Shown here piece by piece: positions 8,260 through 17,290 of a stretch of 64,000 nucleotides of DNA (the stretch's first letter is position 1; each line of letters begins with the position of its first letter). The position numbers were made by a program, and so were the translations under genes. The stretch spans positions 4,342,501 to 4,406,500 of the forward strand of contig NZ_CP128362.1 of assembly GCF_034274695.1 (NCBI RefSeq), read 5' to 3'. The stretch comes from Chitinophaga sp. LS1. GTDB taxonomy: Bacteria > Bacteroidota > Bacteroidia > Chitinophagales > Chitinophagaceae. The notes under the pieces were generated by a model. That model made no database searches. It saw nothing but the letters and a program-made list of their open reading frames with translations, and had not been told where the DNA came from.

Positions 8260-9029
8260 GATTGAATAGATAAGGCATTGTCCAGAAATGCAGGAATAAG
8301 CGTATCATACGTGAGCATGATCTTATCCGGGTCTGAAAGTTGTTCCAGCATGCTGTAATATTTTTCCGCACCATAGTTGGTGAGCACCTGGTCTTTCTTT
8401 TCTTTTTGCAGCAGGTACATCCGCATCCCGGTTGCATCAGCCTCCGGGTGGAATTGTGTGCCGATCATATGAGGGCCGAAACGTATCGCCATGGCCGCTC
8501 TTTCCAGTGGTACATGGGGGCGTTCTTTTTCAAGCGCTAAAACGGAAGCGCCGATTGCATCCATACGTGCATGATCTAAACCAATCACCTGCCAGTTGCG
8601 GCTATCCACGATGTAAAAAGGATCGGGGAGCTGTTCAAATTCACCTGCAGTTGTCTTATGCACAGGAAACACTCCGAATGCAGGTGATCGGCGCCTGCAT
8701 ACATTTCCGAGCTTCAAATAGCGACACATAAGCTGAAAGGAATGACATATCAATAACACCGGCTTTGAAGCTTTCATCAACGCTTCCATCACACCAAAAT
8801 AACGGTGTTCCCACTCACTGCCTTCACTATCCAGCGGTGAACCGGGACCACCTGTAGAAATATAAATATCGTAAGAAAGATCAGGTACCTGGGCAGCGAT
8901 GCGCACCTCATACTCATCACACTGCAATACCAGTGAATGACGCACAGCATACGCCGCGAGTATTTCCCTGATACAACGCATCCCTTCGTTCGGAACGCCT
9001 TCATACATGTCAAGTATAGCTACTTTCAT
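8256..9029 (-). CDS. Class I glutamine amidotransferase-like protein
   Basis: This 257-residue protein has the GATase-I layout: an oxyanion loop ISTGGPGSP (about 57-65), nucleophile C95 in LLICHSFQLM, and H194 and E196 in GTQFHPEAD. The triad is intact, so it can release ammonia from glutamine, or act as a gamma-glutamyl hydrolase. The nucleophile elbow reads CHSFQ instead of the usual CxGxQ, which sets it apart from GuaA/CarA-type domains. It sits between a carboxylate-amine ligase and an ATP-grasp protein with a 3-base gap and a 4-base overlap, implying a joint pathway. Confidence 0.8.
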   Translation of the reverse strand: MKVAILDMYEGVPNEGMRCIREILAAYAVRHSLVLQCDEYEVRIAAQVPDLSYDIYISTGGPGSPLDSEGSEWEHRYFGVMEALMKASKPVLLICHSFQLMCRYLKLGNVCRRRSPAFGVFPVHKTTAGEFEQLPDPFYIVDSRNWQVIGLDHARMDAIGASVLALEKERPHVPLERAAMAIRFGPHMIGTQFHPEADATGMRMYLLQKEKKDQVLTNYGAEKYYSMLEQLSDPDKIMLTYDTLIPAFLDNALSIQS

Positions 9030-9032
9030 GTG

Positions 9033-10133
9033 CTAGCAGTCTTTGAGAAATTGTTTAATAATGAAGTCCGCCACACTGTGCATGTTTTTGTTTTCATTGA
9101 AAACAGCCAGTTGTTTGTCAGCACCAGTGCCATTCTGCAGTATTTCTCTTGTATGCTCGATATAATGACGGCTACCCAGTTCATCGACCACATCATCTAC
9201 AAACTCCAGCAGTTCAAAAATGAGTGAACGGGTATTGACTTCCGCTTCTTTACCAAAGTCAATGAGGTTGCCATCTATACCATAGCGGCTGGCTCTCCAT
9301 TTATTTTCATTGACCAGTGCGCGGTTGTAGATAATAAAGTTCAGGTTCTGCATGCGCAGTTTATAGATCTTTGCACAGAGTGCCTGGAAGATGGCAGCAA
9401 TGGTACAGGTTTCCTGCAGGGTGAGCGGCACATCGCAGATCCGGAATTCTACCGTATCGTAAAAAGGATGTACACGGAGGTCCCACCATACCTTGCGGGC
9501 GTTGTCAATACACTTGGTCTTGACAAGTAACTGTATATAGCGGTCGTATTCTCCGATACTGGCAAAATAATCAGGGATACCAGTACGGGGAAACTTATCG
9601 AATACCTTTACCCTGTATGATTTAAAGCCTGTATTCCGACCTTCCCAGAAAGGAGAGTTGGTACTTAGGGCAAATACGTGTGGCAAAAAATAACGCACAG
9701 AATTCGCGATATGCAGGGCCATTTCCCTGTTCTCCATTCCCACATGCACATGCAGCCCAAAGATCAGGTTCGATCTGGCAGCGTCCTGCATTTCATTCAC
9801 AATTTCGAAATACCGGGGATGGTCTGTGATGAGCTGGGCTTCCCATTTGGAAAAGGGATGAGTACCGGAGGCGCCGATACTATATCCCAGGTCGCCGGCA
9901 ATCTGTGCCACCGTTTTGCGAAGGTGTGCTACATCTGCACGGGCCTCGTCGATGTTTGCACAAATGTGGGTGCCGACTTCTACGACTGCCTGATGAAATT
10001 CGGCTTTTACTTTTTCCGGGATGACTTTGTGGGCCTGTTCTACAATTTTCTGTTCATGGGAGCATAACTCGAGCGTCCGAGGGTCCATGACCATGTATTC
10101 TTCTTCAATGCCTAGTGTGAAATTCCGGAGCAT
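9033..10133 (-). CDS. Carboxylate-amine ligase of the GCS2/YbdK family
   Basis: This 366-residue protein matches the glutamate-cysteine ligase 2 family: LGIEEEYMVMD (about 7-17) is the metal/ATP acidic cluster, GASGTHPFSKWE (about 87-98) and GLHVHVGM (about 125-132) are core motifs, and WWDLRVHPFYDTVEFRICD (about 216-234) is the family signature. YbdK relatives make gamma-glutamyl amides with weak cysteine ligase activity in vitro. No glutathione synthetase is adjacent; instead there are an amidotransferase and ATP-grasp proteins, so a different peptide-like product is plausible. It is separated from the upstream ATP-grasp gene by a terminator and dispersed element copy C. Confidence 0.9.
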   Translation of the reverse strand: MLRNFTLGIEEEYMVMDPRTLELCSHEQKIVEQAHKVIPEKVKAEFHQAVVEVGTHICANIDEARADVAHLRKTVAQIAGDLGYSIGASGTHPFSKWEAQLITDHPRYFEIVNEMQDAARSNLIFGLHVHVGMENREMALHIANSVRYFLPHVFALSTNSPFWEGRNTGFKSYRVKVFDKFPRTGIPDYFASIGEYDRYIQLLVKTKCIDNARKVWWDLRVHPFYDTVEFRICDVPLTLQETCTIAAIFQALCAKIYKLRMQNLNFIIYNRALVNENKWRASRYGIDGNLIDFGKEAEVNTRSLIFELLEFVDDVVDELGSRHYIEHTREILQNGTGADKQLAVFNENKNMHSVADFIIKQFLKDC

Positions 10134-10172
10134 AGCTGGTAATTAGGGAGGCAAGATAAGAAGAATATGGAA

Positions 10173-10194
10173 AATGGACTGCGGCAGCAAGGAA
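10173..10194. repeat. Third copy of the GGMCTGCGGCAGCA motif
   Basis: ATGGACTGCGGCAGCAAGGA matches the inverted-repeat arms at 1177-1197 and 1270-1290. It lies just beyond dispersed element copy C, as the 1177 copy lies just beyond copy A, suggesting that the two motifs form one larger composite repeat. Confidence 0.5.
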
Positions 10195-10221
10195 GGGGTA
10201 CTCTTTTTTCGCAGCCGCCAA

Positions 10222-10274
10222 TAGAACATTCATGAAAGAGGGAATTCACAAACGGGGATGAAAACCATTTTCAG
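10222..10274 (-). repeat. Terminator-adjacent dispersed element, copy C
   Basis: On the minus strand it reads TGAAAATGGTTTTCATCCCC, GTTTGTGAATTCCCTCTTTC, ATGAATGTTC. It begins a few bases after the U-tract of the terminator at 10276-10326, in the direction of transcription. The rest of the 10134-10347 gap shows no gene. Confidence 0.88.
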
Positions 10275-10275
10275 A

Positions 10276-10326
10276 AACAAAAAGGCCTGCATACCGGCTG
10301 AGGGGAGATAGCTGGTAATGCAGGCC
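10276..10326 (-). terminator. Terminator after the lysine-tailed ATP-grasp gene
   Basis: On the minus strand GGCCTGCAT/ATGCAGGCC, extended by an imperfect ACCAGCT/AGCCGGT arm, is followed by TTTTTGTTTC. It splits the amidoligase cluster into two transcription units. Confidence 0.85.
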
Positions 10327-10347
10327 GGTTGTATACAAACAAACAAC

Positions 10348-11517
10348 CTATTCTTTGGCCTTTGCTTTTTTAGTAGTTGTCTTTTTTGCCGCAGGTTCTT
10401 TTTTAGCAGCAGCCTTCTTCTCAGTAGTCTTTTTCTCAGCAGTCTTCTTCTCAGCAGGCGCAGCACCCACCGGTGTCGTCGATTTCTTTGCCGCCGTCTT
10501 CTTCGCACCCGGTACTATCGCCGTCTGATTTCCTGGCACCGCATGGGTCATAAACGCACCCCATGTCAGGTTATCTGTTCCCGGCAACTGTTTCAGCGCT
10601 CTTTCAATAGCATAATTCGCCGCTGTCTCTACCACCCATTCAAAATTCTCTGCACCGATCGTCGCCTCATCTGCCTCCGGCGCAGGGTTCCAGAAGTCGA
10701 TCACATAAGGGATCCCTGCACGCACGGCTATTTCTACTGTATTGAAATCGTATCCCAGGTAACGGTTCAGGTTAGCCACCTGTTCGATGATCACACCTTC
10801 CAGGTCATCGTCTCCCTGTGCCTTATCAAGATAACGTTGATAAGGAGCCTGGTGCGGGTCGTAAGGAATAACACGTACATACTTGCCGCCAATGCAATAA
10901 CAACGATAATAAGAATCGTATTCAATCTCTTCCTGCAACATCATCACCAGCTGGCCGGTATGCGCATGTTGTGCAAAGAATTCCTCAGCACTATTGACTT
11001 TGTAGACATGTTTCCAACCTCCGCCATTGTAAGGTTTCATATAAGCAGGAAAGCCAATGTGCGCGAAAATGCTTTCCCAGTCAAAAGGATATATCAGGTT
11101 TCTGAACGATTGATCCGTAGTATTTACCGGTAGATCGCGGGAGGGGAGTAATGCAGTTTTAGGAACATTGACACCCGCACGTGCAGCCAGCTCATTGTTC
11201 ACAAATTTATCATCCGCACTCCACCAGAATGGATTATTGATCACCGCGCTTCCTTCCAGTGCAGCCTGTTTGAGCCAGGTACGATAGAAAGGAACATCCT
11301 GCGAAATACGATCCAGTATCACAGCATATTCATTTGGAATACCCTGTATTACTTTGTCGATAGATACGAATTCAGCAGAGATGTCGTTGACATTTTTTGC
11401 GTTTACGCGGTCAATGAATGCCTGGGGGAAACTGTTTTCCTGACCATAGAGAAGGCCTATTTTTTTCATCCTGAAAAATGTTTTTACGTTGAGTGTATCA
11501 ATGATTCCGTTTGCCAT
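10348..11517 (-). CDS. ATP-grasp protein with a lysine/alanine-rich C-terminal tail
   Basis: This is a 389-residue protein from the first ATG; an internal Met17 (MKKIGLLYGQE) at 11469 is a plausible alternative start because it begins the first beta-strand. Residues about 17-325 form an ATP-grasp fold: GFPAYMKPYNGGGWKHVYKV carries the ATP-binding lysine and glycine loop, MMLQEEIEYDSYYRCYCI the hinge, and NTVEIAVRAGIPYVIDFWNP the metal-binding end. From about 336 the sequence becomes a low-complexity tail of KKTAEKK, KKAAAKKE and KKTTTKK blocks resembling histone-H1-like tails, which could bind nucleic acid, polyphosphate or membranes. It lies 45 bases after an esterase gene. Product unknown. 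Confidence 0.8.
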   Translation of the reverse strand: MANGIIDTLNVKTFFRMKKIGLLYGQENSFPQAFIDRVNAKNVNDISAEFVSIDKVIQGIPNEYAVILDRISQDVPFYRTWLKQAALEGSAVINNPFWWSADDKFVNNELAARAGVNVPKTALLPSRDLPVNTTDQSFRNLIYPFDWESIFAHIGFPAYMKPYNGGGWKHVYKVNSAEEFFAQHAHTGQLVMMLQEEIEYDSYYRCYCIGGKYVRVIPYDPHQAPYQRYLDKAQGDDDLEGVIIEQVANLNRYLGYDFNTVEIAVRAGIPYVIDFWNPAPEADEATIGAENFEWVVETAANYAIERALKQLPGTDNLTWGAFMTHAVPGNQTAIVPGAKKTAAKKSTTPVGAAPAEKKTAEKKTTEKKAAAKKEPAAKKTTTKKAKAKE

Positions 11518-11561
11518 AAAAGCGGTTGAGGATCAATATTCGCGCCAATGGATTCGCCAGC

Positions 11562-12269
11562 TTATTTTATAAGGGAAAGGTAATATGGTAACATTTCGTT
11601 CCATACGGGCCAGTCATGTTTTTGATTGGGCCTTACATCCAGCCAGTGGCTGATGCCTTTGTGAGCGAGTATCCCTGACATCCGTTCATTCTGGTTACGG
11701 GCTATATCTTCGTCGGCTACGCCTAGTATAATTCCCATGCGCCAGAGGGCCTCGCGCGGATTGTCGCGCATGTAATCCATGGGATTATTGAAATAGACAT
11801 TATCATCATAATGACCATCCAGGCGGGAGGTAATATCAAAAATGCCGCTGAGGCTAAAGAGGTAAGATACCTGCTCCGGGTAGCGGAAGGCAAAGTTGGA
11901 GGCATGGTACCCACCAAAACTGCAGCCGGCTAAGGCTACGCGGTGAACGCCGGTTTCGTATATGACCCTTTCCAGCACCTCATGCCGCAGCATGTTGTCG
12001 TAAGCAATGTGATTGAGCGTGCGTTGGGCAGGGGAGACCTGTTTGTTATACCAGCTTCGGGCATCTATACTATCAGGGCAATAGACCCGAATGAGCTGAT
12101 GGTCGATGAACCATTGTAATGCATGAATTAGGCCTCTTTCCTTATGTTCATAATGGCGCCCCATAGAGGTAGGGAAGAGGATGAGGGGATAGCCTTCCTC
12201 TCCGAATACCAGCATCTCGAATTCACGGCCGAGATGAGGGGATTTCCATTTGTAATATTGTTCATGCAT
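11562..12269 (-). CDS. Alpha/beta-hydrolase-fold esterase
   Basis: This 235-residue protein has the nucleophile elbow GCSFGGYHA (serine near 126), an N-terminal strand-loop FPTSMGRHYEHKERG, and a C-terminal HDWPVWNEMLPYY in which the histidine is the likely catalytic base. It looks like the putative-esterase group related to esterase D, without a signal peptide. It is the first gene of the minus-strand amidoligase cluster, beginning only 16 bases after a strong terminator, so its promoter must overlap that hairpin or lie inside it. It may hydrolyse an ester or amide of the cluster product (inference). Confidence 0.82.
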   Translation of the reverse strand: MHEQYYKWKSPHLGREFEMLVFGEEGYPLILFPTSMGRHYEHKERGLIHALQWFIDHQLIRVYCPDSIDARSWYNKQVSPAQRTLNHIAYDNMLRHEVLERVIYETGVHRVALAGCSFGGYHASNFAFRYPEQVSYLFSLSGIFDITSRLDGHYDDNVYFNNPMDYMRDNPREALWRMGIILGVADEDIARNQNERMSGILAHKGISHWLDVRPNQKHDWPVWNEMLPYYLSLIK

Positions 12270-12284
12270 TCATATAAATATAAT

Positions 12285-12321
12285 AAAAAAACGCTTCGGC
12301 TGTTAGGCCGAAGCGTTTTTT
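12285..12321. terminator. Strong bidirectional terminator
   Basis: The ten-base stem ACGCTTCGGC/GCCGAAGCGT with a TGTTA-containing loop is flanked by A7 and T6. It ends the TonB receptor transcript and separates it from the esterase gene. Confidence 0.92.
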
Positions 12322-12340
12322 GTATCTGTATAAATGCAGA

Positions 12341-15300
12341 TTAGAAGTTATAACGAACACTCAACTGACCTCTCCAGCGTGACAGGTAGTCGCTCACTGT
12401 GTATGGTCTCAGGATACCGTTGATGTTGTTCATCTTTGTTTTATCAAAGGTGAATGTTGGGTTCTGTGTCTGAGATACTATGCTGAACAGAGACACTGAC
12501 TGGTTACCGAGGTAGTAACCCCAACCCCAGTTACGGTTCAGGAGGTTAGCAACGTTCAGAACGTCGAAACCAACTTCCAGTCTGTGTGTGTTTTTCAGGA
12601 TGAAGTCTTGGGCGATCTTCAGGTCGAAGTGACTTTCCCATGGCATTCTTGCACCGTTACGAACAGTGTTCTTGCCCAGGTTATCCTGCAGGTATTTGTT
12701 ATGAGAAGCAAAATCCTTGAAGTCAGCCAGCTGCTGATCAGGAGTAACAGTTGCACCATTTACTGTCAGGTTTGCAAACTGGCTTGCATCTGTAGGCAGA
12801 TAAGCTAAGCTCGAAGAACCGGTTTTACCGGAAGCATCATCACCTGTCAGGTTATAGTTATACAGGAATGAGTAGCGCTGACCAGTGTAACCCTGGTAAA
12901 CCAGACCAACAGTAGTGCTCATGTGGTTCTTAGCATAACGGAAAGTCTTGCTTGCAAAAGCAACTACACGGTGACCTGGATCGTAGTTAGCACGAGCTTC
13001 GCCTACGTTATTCAGACCGTTCTGGTTGTAAGCAAAACGCCAGTTAGAATAAGCGGTAGAAGAAGTACCATCGTTTACTGAGGTAGATTTACCATAAGTA
13101 TACGCGATGCTACCAGCCCATCCATGGTCCAGAGGTTTCTGGATCTGGAAAGTAAAGTTATAAGCGTAACCCTTGCTGGTGTTTTTCAGGTAGATTACGT
13201 CAGTATAGCTGCTGTTTGCGCGGGTGAAGTTGTACCATGGACGGGTAGTGTTACCTACAGTCACAGTACCTTGCTGGTCACCTACGTTCAGGTTCTGATA
13301 AGCGATGTTGTTGATAGTCTTGGTATATAGACCTTCGATGGTACCAATCAGACCCCACCATGGCAGTTTCTGGTCGATAGCCAGGTTACCACGCAGTACC
13401 TGAGGATATTTGAAGTTCTTGTCAGTAACGTCAACTTCAGTTGGCGCAGCCGTAGTAGTTGGGATATAAGCACCCAGGTGTACGTCAGATGGATCGTAGT
13501 TGAAACGAACAGAAGCATCAGGTGTACCACTGAATTTAGTGAAGGCAACACCTGTGTTAGAGTAAGCGTTAGAGATCCATACCAGTGGCACACGACCAGT
13601 GAACAGACCAACACCACCTCTCAGCTGGGTAGTACCATCGCCATTAACATCGTAGTTGAAGGCAACTCTTGGTGCAAACAGCAGTTTAGACTTAGGAACT
13701 ACGTTGTTCTGTACGTTGTATTTAGCTGCCAGATCAGAAGAGTTGAAGCCGGTGTTTGCATCAGGTTTGTTGAAGAATACAGGCAGATCAATACGAACAC
13801 CATAAGTCAGGCGGAACCTGTCATTGATATCCCATACATCCTGGCCATATACGCTGAACTGACCTGCGTGGATCTTACCCGGAGCTACGTCATCACCACC
13901 CTTGGCAGAGTAGCTGATACCATATGAAGATGGTGCAGCTGAGTTAGCCAGCAAAGCACTCAAGCTTCTGTAAGTGTAATAACCATAGTAGTACTGCAGG
14001 AACACGTTGTTCGTGTTGAAGAACTGGTTGTCAGTACCAAAGGTCAGGGTGTGCTTCTTCTTCTGGATAGTCAGGTTGTCCACGATAGTGAAGTTGTCCT
14101 GACCGAGTGAGTTACGTGCAGAAGAATAGTCAGCACCAGCATTGTAGTTCAGACTGCTTTCTGTAAGGTAAATAGAAGGGAATGCAGATGTATTACGTCT
14201 GTCGCGGATACGGTTGTAAGTCACACGCAGCACGTTGGATGTTGTTGCATTGAAGTTACTGTTCAGTTCAGCTACAGAAGAGTTAGTAGTGCTGAGCATG
14301 TAGTAACCGCTGTTACCAAAGGTCATAGTAGTGGCAGTACGTGAAATTACGTAGTTGCTACCATCTACATAGCTATGACGCAGGGTCAGCTTATGCTTGT
14401 CGCTGATGTTCCAGTCGATACGTGCGAATACCGAAGTCGCATAACCTTTAGAACTGATATCAGTGTAGCTTCCTGGATCGTAACCATAGTTGGTCATCAG
14501 GTAGTTACGGATAGAATCCAGTCTCGCAGTGCTGAATTTAGAACCTGAACCTGCATCTGCCGGATTGTAAGGCAGCGGCGTTTTGTAGTCGTTTCTTTCA
14601 GCGTTTACGAAGAAGAATGCTTTATTCTTAACGATAGGACCACCTAAGCTGGCACCCCATGTTGTATTATTATAAGTAGCGTATTTCACATCGCTCTGTA
14701 CGTTGTGACCTACCAGACCCTGGTTCTGGTTCAGGAAATAAGCCGAACCGTGGAACTGGTTAGTACCTGATTTGGTAACAGCGTTGATACCACCACCCGT
14801 GAAGTTACTCTGGGTAACATCATATGGAGACAGTACAATCTGTACTTCCTGTACCGATTCCAGTGGAACAGCGTTTACATTCGCCTGACCACCATTGGTA
14901 CCTGTAGCAGTCAGACCAAATGCGTCATTTGCATTCGCACCATCCACAGTGAATGAGTTGAATTTGTTGCTCTGACCTGCAAAGGAAATACCCAGTGGGC
15001 TACCGTTCGAGCTGCTGTAAGTAGCAACTGCCTGCGGTGTCAAACGGGCGAAATCCTGGATGCTACGGCCTACAGTTGGCAACTCAGTCAGCTGGCGCTG
15101 GCTGATGTTGGTCTGTGTACCAGTACGGTTTGAACTGATAATGCTGCTTTTTTGACCGGTAATAGTTACCTCGTTCAGCGATTTGCTACCATCTTCAAGT
15201 TTTACGTTTTGGGTCAATGCAGTACCCAGGCTCAGATACAGATCTTTAATGTTTTGTTCCTGATAGCCTATATAGGTAATTGTAACGGTGTAAGGACCCC

Positions 15301-15520
15301 CTACACGCATGTTGGGAATGGTGTAACGACCTCCCGCTTGTGTTGTGGTACCATAAACGGTTCCGGTTGGAACGTGAATGGCTTTAACTGTGGCCCCAAT
15401 CAGGCCCTCCCCCTTTGCATCTTTCACCAGACCGGTAACAGCACTTGTTGTTACCTGCGCGAAAGAATAGCAAACGCTAAGCAAGACAATGAATGTTAAC
15501 AGTAGTTTTTTACATCCCAT
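12341..15520 (-). CDS. TonB-dependent outer-membrane receptor, Oar-like
   Basis: This 1059-residue protein begins with a signal peptide (MGCKKLLLTFIVLLSVCYSFA), then a carboxypeptidase-regulatory domain (about 27-110; VTGLVKDAKGEGLIGATVKA), a plug domain (about 115-250) and a long beta-barrel ending in the outer-membrane signature RGQLSVRYNF with terminal phenylalanine. The plug lacks the SusC signature and there is no SusD gene next to it, so it resembles Oar/OmpA-type receptors rather than a polysaccharide-utilisation SusC. Substrate unknown. It stands alone between a long gap and a strong terminator. Confidence 0.92.
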   Translation of the reverse strand: MGCKKLLLTFIVLLSVCYSFAQVTTSAVTGLVKDAKGEGLIGATVKAIHVPTGTVYGTTTQAGGRYTIPNMRVGGPYTVTITYIGYQEQNIKDLYLSLGTALTQNVKLEDGSKSLNEVTITGQKSSIISSNRTGTQTNISQRQLTELPTVGRSIQDFARLTPQAVATYSSSNGSPLGISFAGQSNKFNSFTVDGANANDAFGLTATGTNGGQANVNAVPLESVQEVQIVLSPYDVTQSNFTGGGINAVTKSGTNQFHGSAYFLNQNQGLVGHNVQSDVKYATYNNTTWGASLGGPIVKNKAFFFVNAERNDYKTPLPYNPADAGSGSKFSTARLDSIRNYLMTNYGYDPGSYTDISSKGYATSVFARIDWNISDKHKLTLRHSYVDGSNYVISRTATTMTFGNSGYYMLSTTNSSVAELNSNFNATTSNVLRVTYNRIRDRRNTSAFPSIYLTESSLNYNAGADYSSARNSLGQDNFTIVDNLTIQKKKHTLTFGTDNQFFNTNNVFLQYYYGYYTYRSLSALLANSAAPSSYGISYSAKGGDDVAPGKIHAGQFSVYGQDVWDINDRFRLTYGVRIDLPVFFNKPDANTGFNSSDLAAKYNVQNNVVPKSKLLFAPRVAFNYDVNGDGTTQLRGGVGLFTGRVPLVWISNAYSNTGVAFTKFSGTPDASVRFNYDPSDVHLGAYIPTTTAAPTEVDVTDKNFKYPQVLRGNLAIDQKLPWWGLIGTIEGLYTKTINNIAYQNLNVGDQQGTVTVGNTTRPWYNFTRANSSYTDVIYLKNTSKGYAYNFTFQIQKPLDHGWAGSIAYTYGKSTSVNDGTSSTAYSNWRFAYNQNGLNNVGEARANYDPGHRVVAFASKTFRYAKNHMSTTVGLVYQGYTGQRYSFLYNYNLTGDDASGKTGSSSLAYLPTDASQFANLTVNGATVTPDQQLADFKDFASHNKYLQDNLGKNTVRNGARMPWESHFDLKIAQDFILKNTHRLEVGFDVLNVANLLNRNWGWGYYLGNQSVSLFSIVSQTQNPTFTFDKTKMNNINGILRPYTVSDYLSRWRGQLSVRYNF

Positions 15521-15962
15521 ATTTGAGCAGTTTGATTTTATAAGACCGCAAAGGTTAATAATTTTTTCTTACGAATTTTAACTTGAAATTAACAAATTGT
15601 TAAGCCATATTAAAAGATTGAGTAGATGGCTGTGTATATTCGAAACTATATGGCAAAACAGTCTTTAAATGGAGTTTGTTCAACTAATAGGGTAAGAAAT
15701 TCTAATATTTCGAATAATAATTTGTTGGAATACTTAATTCTCTGTCGGGCAAGGGCTGTTTTTATATTAGTTTTTCTGACAAATGTTGATATGCTTATAT
15801 TTAATATATGATAAAGAAAGAAGGGTATTAAACTGATGGGAGCGTGTTTGAGAGGAATTAGGGAAATATTGGACGCCCGACACCACTGGAAGGTGACTTT
15901 TTGTGCTGTCAAAAGGGCGTAAAATCCGGGATTAATCCAATGTTTCATGCCTCTTTTTAACC
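15521..15962. other. Intergenic region between divergent genes, no gene seen
   Basis: About 440 AT-rich bases separate the TonB receptor from ribBA. Short reading frames exist in both directions but show no recognisable domain, ribosome site or codon pattern. I looked for an FMN riboswitch ahead of ribBA and did not find its conserved helices. The stretch presumably holds the receptor promoter. Confidence 0.5.
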
Positions 15963-15970
15963 TAACTTTG
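15963..15970 (+). promoter_or_regulatory. Promoter of ribBA
   Basis: TAACTTTG is an exact TAnnTTTG -7 box. The ATG follows 22 bases after it, leaving a leader of roughly 15 bases. The -33 region is weak. Confidence 0.6.
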
Positions 15971-15992
15971 CAATCAATATAACAACAGTGAT

Positions 15993-17195
15993 ATGTTAGA
16001 TACAATAGAATCAGCCATAGAAGATATAAAGAAGGGTAAACTGGTCATAGTAGTAGACGACGAGGATAGGGAGAATGAGGGCGATTTCATCACAGCTGCA
16101 AGGAATGTGACTCCGGAGATTATCAACTTTATGAGCCGTTACGGCCGTGGATTAATATGTGCACCATTAATTGAAGAAAGATGCGACGAACTCGGTCTGG
16201 AAATGATGGTGCGTGATAATACAGCTTTACACCAAACACCTTTTACAGTTTCTGTTGACTTACTGGGACATGGTTGTACCACCGGTATCTCCGCCCATGA
16301 CAGAGCTAAAACAATCCAGGCCCTGATCGATCCCAATATTCGTTCTGAAGAATTAGGTAAGCCCGGGCACATTTTCCCCCTGAAAGCAAAGAAAGGAGGA
16401 GTGCTGCGCCGCACCGGACATACCGAAGCTACAATCGATCTGGCCCGGTTAGCAGGATTTGAGCCTGCCGGCGTACTGGTGGAGATCATGAACGAAGATG
16501 GCTCCATGGCCCGACTACCTGAACTGAAGGAAATAGCAGTGAAGTTTGACCTGAAACTGATTTCCATCAAAGATCTGATCGAATACCGACTCAAGAAGGA
16601 ATCCCTGATCGAAGAAGAGGTACGCGTACAGATGCCGACTGAATATGGTGATTTTGAATTGATTGCGTTTAAACAACTGAATTCCGGCGAAACCCATATG
16701 GCACTGAAGAAAGGAGAATGGGAGAAAGATGAACCCGTACTGGTGCGTATCCACTCTTCCTGCGTAACCGGCGATATTCTCCATAGCCTGAGATGTGATT
16801 GCGGCCCGCAACTCCACAAAGCCATGCAGATGGTAGAACAGGAAGGAAAAGGTCTTATATTATATATGAACCAGGAAGGTAGAGGTATTGGATTGCTGAA
16901 TAAACTGAAAGCCTATAAATTACAGGAAGAAGGAAGAGATACTGTGGAAGCAAACCTGGAATTAGGCTTCCAGATGGATGAAAGAGATTATGGTGTGGGT
17001 GCCCAGATCCTGAGGCATATGAATATTACCAAAATGCGGTTGATTTCAAATAATCCCAAAAAGAGAGCCGGGATGAAAGGATATGGATTAGAAGTGGTAG
17101 AAAATGTGCCGATCGAAATTCATCCCAACCCGCATAATGAGGTGTATTTGAAAACAAAAAGAGATAAAATGGGTCACGAGATCCTGAAAGGATAA
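15993..17195 (+). CDS. ribBA: Bifunctional 3,4-dihydroxy-2-butanone-4-phosphate synthase / GTP cyclohydrolase II
   Basis: This 400-residue cytosolic enzyme supplies both precursors of riboflavin. The RibB half (about 1-205) has the acidic [13 protein letters not shown] motif that binds metal and ribulose-5-phosphate, and [16 protein letters not shown]. The RibA half (about 206-400) has the zinc cysteines in [19 protein letters not shown] and the catalytic [17 protein letters not shown] segment. Both halves look intact. It is monocistronic, from a -7 box at 15963 to the terminator at 17198. Confidence 0.97.
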   Translation: MLDTIESAIEDIKKGKLVIVVDDEDRENEGDFITAARNVTPEIINFMSRYGRGLICAPLIEERCDELGLEMMVRDNTALHQTPFTVSVDLLGHGCTTGISAHDRAKTIQALIDPNIRSEELGKPGHIFPLKAKKGGVLRRTGHTEATIDLARLAGFEPAGVLVEIMNEDGSMARLPELKEIAVKFDLKLISIKDLIEYRLKKESLIEEEVRVQMPTEYGDFELIAFKQLNSGETHMALKKGEWEKDEPVLVRIHSSCVTGDILHSLRCDCGPQLHKAMQMVEQEGKGLILYMNQEGRGIGLLNKLKAYKLQEEGRDTVEANLELGFQMDERDYGVGAQILRHMNITKMRLISNNPKKRAGMKGYGLEVVENVPIEIHPNPHNEVYLKTKRDKMGHEILKG

Positions 17196-17197
17196 AT

Positions 17198-17234
17198 AAA
17201 GAAAGGGTCCTGCCAGAGGCAGGACCCTTTCTTT
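17198..17234. terminator. Bidirectional terminator after ribBA
   Basis: AAAGAAAGGGTCCTGCC pairs with GGCAGGACCCTTTCTTT around a three-base AGA loop. A second copy of the right arm, GGCAGGACCCTTTT, recurs at 17273-17286, beyond dispersed element copy D. Confidence 0.92.
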
Positions 17235-17272
17235 ATGAAAATGGTTTTCATCTTCGTTGGTGAATTCCCTCT
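17235..17272 (+). repeat. Terminator-adjacent dispersed element, copy D (truncated)
   Basis: ATGAAAATGGTTTTCATC, TTCGTTGGTGAATTCCCTCT matches the other copies until CCCTCT. The usual TTCATGAATG end is replaced by a second copy of the terminator arm GGCAGGACCC, so the element is bracketed by direct copies of that arm. Confidence 0.85.
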
Positions 17273-17290
17273 GGCAGGACCCTTTTTTAT

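Noticed and set aside
12341..15520. SusC of a polysaccharide-utilisation locus
   Set aside because: No SusD, no glycoside hydrolases and no sigma/anti-sigma pair nearby; the receptor resembles Oar-type proteins. The same applies to the receptor at 30583-33354.
15626..15992. Short genes or an FMN riboswitch between the TonB receptor and ribBA
   Set aside because: No domain, no codon pattern, and the conserved FMN aptamer segments are not present.
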